DNA from: Gordionus sp. m RMFG-2023
Lineage: Eukaryota > Nematomorpha > Gordioida > Chordodea > Parachordodidae
Assembly: GCF_954871325.1 (NCBI RefSeq)
Contig: NC_088775.1
Location: 17,151,561-17,215,560 of the forward strand
Reading direction: 5' to 3'
DNA: 64,000 bases
In this document: positions 59,474-64,000 of the stretch, one piece after another
Numbering within the stretch: position 1 is the first letter of the stretch
How the letters are laid out: the number at the start of each line of letters is the position of its first letter
Translations under genes and position numbers: made by a program
Notes under the pieces: model-generated
The model's input: the letters and a program-made list of their open reading frames with translations, nothing else
Told to the model about the DNA's origin: nothing
Databases searched by the model: none

Positions 59474-60191
59474 TTTTAATAATTGGTGGTAGTAATAATC
59501 TAAAATAAAATGATTGGCATTGAATTATTTTTTTTTTGATTTTTGGAGTATCTAATCGAAAAAAAGTCATATGTGAATTACCACTTATAAAAAATTAAAT
59601 GTCATTTAAATTTTGATCAACAAGACGTTAAATTTATTCATAATACTAACAATAACAGTACTAGAATTCACTTAAAATCAGCCCTTCCCCTACCCCATAA
59701 AGTAATTAAATATATTCTCAATTCTCGGGTATAGAAATTTGCTTCGCCTAATTCTTTTTATCAGAGCCAATAGATGTTTAAGTAATAGTTCTATTACTAT
59801 TGCGCATACAAGTGCGTGCAGTGCGGTTTGCCAACAAACGTGTGAAGGGCTTCATACACCCCCCCCACCACTATATTAAATATCTTGCTTGATGGATTTG
59901 CTCTGTTATATCCACAGCAGGAGGGCGAAATTTTTTTATCATGTATCACGGATAATCAATCCAAATAAATATGGTATTCCTTTTAATAATGAAATTATCT
60001 ATATTATAATTTTCCAATGTCCTCACTACGTCATCGTGACGTCATGTCATCGCTGCGTCATGTCATCGTTACGTTATGTCATCGTTATGTTATGTCATCG
60101 TTAAGTCATGTCATCGGTACATACTTATTCATTTATTTTTTATTTGTTGATTTTATTCATTTATTTTATACAATAAGATGATCCTATACTA
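59474..60191. other. Upstream flank of WBP11
   Basis: Should include the WBP11 promoter. 60036-60118 is a minisatellite of about five 16-bp units (GCGTCATGTCATCGTT and variants). No gene. Confidence 0.45.
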
Positions 60192-60560
60192 GTGTTGTTA
60201 AATGGCTGAGCCAAGCCGGCTTAGCCGAAAACTCAGCCAGTTTTTGAGCCAAAAATTTGGCTCAAGCTCAAGCTGGCTCATTGAGCTGACTGGCTCAGCC
60301 GTTAGCTGAAGCCGAAATTTATTTAAGATTAGTGTTGTTAAACGGCTGAAAACTCATCTAGTTTTTGAGTCTAAAATTTATTCAAGCCGGCTTTTTGAGT
60401 CAAATTTAGCTCGAGTCGGCTCAGGACTTAGCTCAAGCCGACTATTGATTCGAAATTTATTTATTTGTTAGCGTTGTTAAACGGCTGAGCCAAGCCTGCT
60501 TAGTCCTAAACTCAGCTTATTTTTGAGTCAAAAATTGACTCAGGCTCAAGCCAAAAGAAA
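60192..60560. repeat. Three tandem units of a TGTTGTTAAACGGCTGA repeat
   Basis: GTGTTGTTAAATGGCTGAGC, GTGTTGTTAAACGGCTGA and GCGTTGTTAAACGGCTGAGC begin successive units with GGCTCAAGC / AGCCGGCTT motifs. They look like partial copies of the MITE family standing in a row. Confidence 0.6.
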
Positions 60561-61045
60561 GATCCCATAATTAAAAAAGGTCTACGACACTTATTTCATC
60601 GGTATGGCAAACTTTTGATTTTTTTCTACCGAATTATCAATATGATATTGCACTAAGTATATTAAAAATCTGCAAGAAAAACATCGGGTTCTGGATGGGT
60701 CAGTCCTATTATTTTTTAAGAAAATTCGGGTCGGGCCTGGTCGAGCTCGGGCCTGAGAAATTTTTTTATCTAAATTTATCAATTTTATTTTTATTTTTTA
60801 TGTAAAATAAAATATTTGATTTTATTTATAGAAACTAGACGCCATATAACATATATCGTTTATTTAGAATTATTTATAAAAATTAATTTCTATATTTATA
60901 ATAAATTCGGGCCGAGCCAAGCCGGTAAATTTCAAAAATAATTTCGGGTTCGTATTTTGGGTGGCTTGGCCGGGGAAACTTTTTTAAAAAAATTACGCCG
61001 CGCCGGGTTTCAAAAATTAGGCCCGATGCTGATCACTAAACTATA
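60561..61045. mobile_element. Non-autonomous element with CGGGCC-rich ends
   Basis: GGGTCGGGCCTGGTCGAGC on the left and GGGCCGAGCCAAGCCGG with GGCCCGATGC on the right surround an AT-rich middle. Its GAAACTAGACGC...ATATAAC segment matches, inverted, 46800-46870. Two copies of one family are therefore present in this window. Confidence 0.5.
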
Positions 61046-62091
61046 TTGTATAACTGATGATATTAAATGTTTATTTAGACAAAACTCATTCACAAGTTGC
61101 TTAATCATACATATAATTCATTTAAAAAAATGTTATATTAATTTTAAAAAAAAAAAAAATAACATAAAAAAATAATATACCACCCGAGACGAGAGTGGGT
61201 ACATCAGGAAATTTTAAATCATTAATTGCATTTGTTTGAAATTTAATTTTTACAACATTAGATTTTTTATATTTTTTTATTTATCATAATATAATAATAT
61301 TAAATTTTTTATAATTATTATTTAATATTGTGCTTATAAAATAAAATCCATGCTTTTTTAGTTTATGTAAAAAAAATAGGCTTATAATTTGTAAATAAAT
61401 AAAATAAAATATATAAATCAATAAATATTATTAAAAATATGTTATTTTAGCTAACAATGTTTATGAACCCCTGGTTGTTGGAAAAACTCTTATGTAAATA
61501 CGGTCAAATAATATAGTTCCATTTGTTAACTTTATTATTTATATATATTATTACATATTTGGTTTATTTTGGCTTAATAGTTTTTAATATAATAAAATAA
61601 AATATTTCAAATAAAAAGTGAAGAGAACTAAAGAAGCAATTTTTTATTTTTTTAAATGGTTATCAATTTAACAAAATTATAAGTAAAAATGGAAAATATT
61701 TAACCAAGATTTTTTAAAATAAAATATAAAAATTTTTTAAATTGTGAATTTTTAAGTATTGAGTGTTATTTTCTTTCTAATACTTTTTTATAAAGTAATA
61801 ATATAAAAAAATATATATAATTTTAGCTATTAAATGGAAATACCTTTTTGAGGCAAAATTTCCCTCTCACTTAATTTGCTTCATAACATATAAGTAATCG
61901 CGATTCATAAAATTTAAATAAAATTACAATAATATATATTTTTTTAAATATCTTCTAAACCCCCTCCTATATTGGTAAAGGATTGAATTTAAATATTTAT
62001 TTTTTAAAATTAATTCATTATATTAAACATGGTTAGTCTACTATTTTTATTATCTTGAGAAATAATGATATATGGATTGCCAGGTTATAAT
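61046..62091. other. AT-rich flank without features
   Basis: Long A and T runs; no gene or repeat recognised. Confidence 0.45.
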
Positions 62092-62308
62092 ATTGTTGTA
62101 AATGGCTGATTTTGAGCCGATTTTTTAAAACGGCTAACTCAATATTTTAGCCAGAAAAATATTGCCTAAGCCTCTAGATTTAATAAAGTATACGTCTATA
62201 CCGTTGTTCCTTCTATGAGCAAAATCATCAGGTTTGCGTAATATTTTTCTAGATAAATTGAGTTAGCCGTTTTTAAAAATCACCTGAAAATGAGCGTTTA
62301 CAACATTA
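62092..62308. mobile_element. MITE of the TGTTGTAAACGGCT family
   Basis: About 217 bp with inverted ends of about 100 bp: TTGTTGTAAATGGCTGATTT on the left and, inverted, TGTTGTAAACGCTCATTTTC on the right. Both sides carry AAAACGGCTAACTCAAT. Confidence 0.7.
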
Positions 62309-62720
62309 GGTTATAATTGCTGTTCATAAATATATGCATTATTTATTTAATTCAATTATATAACAAATAGAAATAGCGGCATTAAAGAAAAATTAATCCT
62401 AGATGTATTGTATTTTTAATATTTTCTTAAAATGTATAAGTTATTTTAAATATTTATTAAAAATATCCATTAAAAAGTACTACACTAGAGTGGAAGATTT
62501 TTTAAATATATTTATATTTATAGTTAAAAATTAGCATGTGAGCTATTTAAGAGTTCTGGAGGCCACTCATGTGGCTCAACGAGAGGATTTTCCATAAGGA
62601 GCAAAATGTATATATATATTATAAGGTAAAATATTTGTTGATATTGAAGATAGAAATAACAATAATCAACTTAAACGATTGAAAGATGGTGTTTAGTTAG
62701 ACCAAAAATAACATTAAAGG

Positions 62721-62850
62721 GACGAGCCGGTGTAATATTGTAAAAACAATACCATCTAAATTCAATCGAGCCGGTGTAATATTGTAAAAACAATACCATC
62801 TAAATTCAATACGGTATTGATTCTACAATATTGTAAAATCAATACCGTAT
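62721..62850. repeat. 44-bp tandem duplication followed by a hairpin
   Basis: CGAGCCGGTGTAATATTG opens two identical 44-bp units. They are followed by AATACGGTATTGATT and its inverse AATCAATACCGTATT with CTACAATATTGTA between, forming a strong hairpin. Confidence 0.7.
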
Positions 62851-62869
62851 TGATAATTTATGACCTAAC

Positions 62870-63650
62870 CTCAACTTTTAAGAATAAAACCTAAAATTTA
62901 TGAATGAAATCTGTACATTTAAATTTATAATTATATTTATTAAGCAATAACAATTAAATATCAAAATAGGAAAATATAAGTAAACAGAAAAATATCATTT
63001 GCTGCTAATACTTAGTGACAGAAAATATCCTTCCTTTACTGCTTTAAAATATCACAAATTTTTTAATGATGGTACACTTAAATTTATAATTATAATTTTA
63101 TATCAAGCAAGTACAGTTAAATGTCAAAAATATTCTTTATTGAATACCTATAACAGGAAAATATTCTTCTTTATTGCTTTAAAATATCACAAAATTTTTA
63201 ATGAATCAAATTGGTACTTTTAAATTTATAATCATATTTATATCAATTGTTGCCAATACTTGCTTTAAAATATCACCTAACTTTTAATGAATCAAATTGG
63301 TACATTTAATTTGTAATTATATTGCCAATACTTGCTTTAAAATATCATCTAATTTTTAATGAATCAAATTGGTACATTTAATTTATAATTATATTTATGT
63401 CAAGCAATAAAAATTAAATATCAAACAATAAGAGAATATAAGTAACAGAAAAATATCATTTGCTGCCAATACTCAGTGACATAAAATATCCTTCCTTTAC
63501 TGCTTTAAAATATCAATTTTTTAATGATCAAATTGGTGCATTTAAATTTACAATTTTATTTAAAGCAGGAACAGATAAATATCTAAAATATCCTTTATTG
63601 CTAATACGCTTTAAAATATCACAAAATTTTTAATGAATCAAATTGGTACA
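62870..63650. repeat. Imperfect tandem repeat array
   Basis: Phrases GCTTTAAAATATCACAAA, TTTTTAATGAATCAAATTGG and TACATTTAAATTTATAATTA recur about six times with variable spacing. Non-coding. Confidence 0.65.
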
Positions 63651-63651
63651 T

Positions 63652-64000
63652 TTCATTGGCGTACGCAGCGGGGGGGGGGGGGGCAGGGGGACAAATCCTC
63701 CCCCCAAAGCCAAAATGCAGATGCCGGACATATTTTTCAAAAATATTATTTTTATATTTTATTATAATTATTCATATCTATTTCTTTTTAAATTTTTATA
63801 TTATTACCTTTTTCATTTACTAATTTACTTTATCAATTAATTTCATTTTCAAGTTTTCCTTGTGGCGTAATATTTTTCTATTATTTTTAAATTTCCCGGT
63901 ATTATAATTTTCAAATTTCTAGTCATGGATATTAGACTTTTTTTAAAAAACGCTGAAGGTGAAAATCATGCCAAAAAGCAAAAAAGTATAGTATAATAAT
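63652..64000 (+). mobile_element. Left end of a ZMYM-type hAT copy, running off the window
   Basis: CATTGGCGTACGCAGC followed by a long G run matches the terminus of the relic at 13437-14697. The rest of the copy lies beyond the window, so its state is unknown. Confidence 0.6.

Noticed and set aside
63643-63840. Gly-rich frame at the right edge
   Set aside because: The glycines come from the G run of a hAT terminus.

Overview
The window is very AT-rich eukaryotic DNA with spliceosomal introns. Two animal-type host genes face each other, and nearly everything else is mobile-element sequence in their introns and flanks. The glucosidase has a P-type trefoil domain, the splicing factor is an obvious WBP11 orthologue, and the transposon mix (hAT, piggyBac, Ty3) also suits an AT-rich metazoan. 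The species cannot be named from the sequence.

Plus strand, 369-36134: a GH31 alpha-glucosidase of the lysosomal/intestinal type. It has an N-terminal membrane anchor, a trefoil domain, a WLDMNE nucleophile motif and an HWSGD acid/base motif. Eleven exons chain with matching phases. One short exon (candidate 25842-25967) does not fit the phase of the exon before it. Intron 2 is about 19 kb. It carries a 6.15-kb fold-back element with a perfect 9-bp target duplication, a tRNA-related SINE-like copy, a broken Ty3 fossil with LTRs that hosts a ZMYM-type hAT relic, and a CAGGG-ended non-autonomous element. Intron 10 is about 8.4 kb. It carries a decayed hAT transposon that is itself interrupted by a GC-rich reverse transcriptase/RNase H element flanked by 92-bp direct repeats.

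Convergent gap, 36135-39896: no gene seen; a MITE-like repeat and decayed sequence.

Minus strand, 59473-39897: a complete WBP11 orthologue. I could chain 16 exons, all with GT-AG junctions and consistent phases, giving 1905 nt (634 residues). The first eight exons lie in 1.2 kb with introns of 42-71 nt. The later introns are long and hold an apparently intact piggyBac (43065-45855, 573-residue transposase, TTAA duplications), a 1.9-kb element with long inverted ends, and a hAT MITE with a perfect 8-bp duplication. The protein has an RS-rich segment that I do not recall in vertebrate WBP11.

Right flank, 59474-64000: no gene; MITE units, minisatellites, a hairpin and the left end of another ZMYM-type hAT copy.

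Points most worth a second look are the fold-back element, the integrase-less RT/RNase H element, the apparently intact piggyBac, and the RS-bearing WBP11 with its mix of tiny and huge introns. Splice models come from reading the sequence by eye; coordinates may be off by a base or two.
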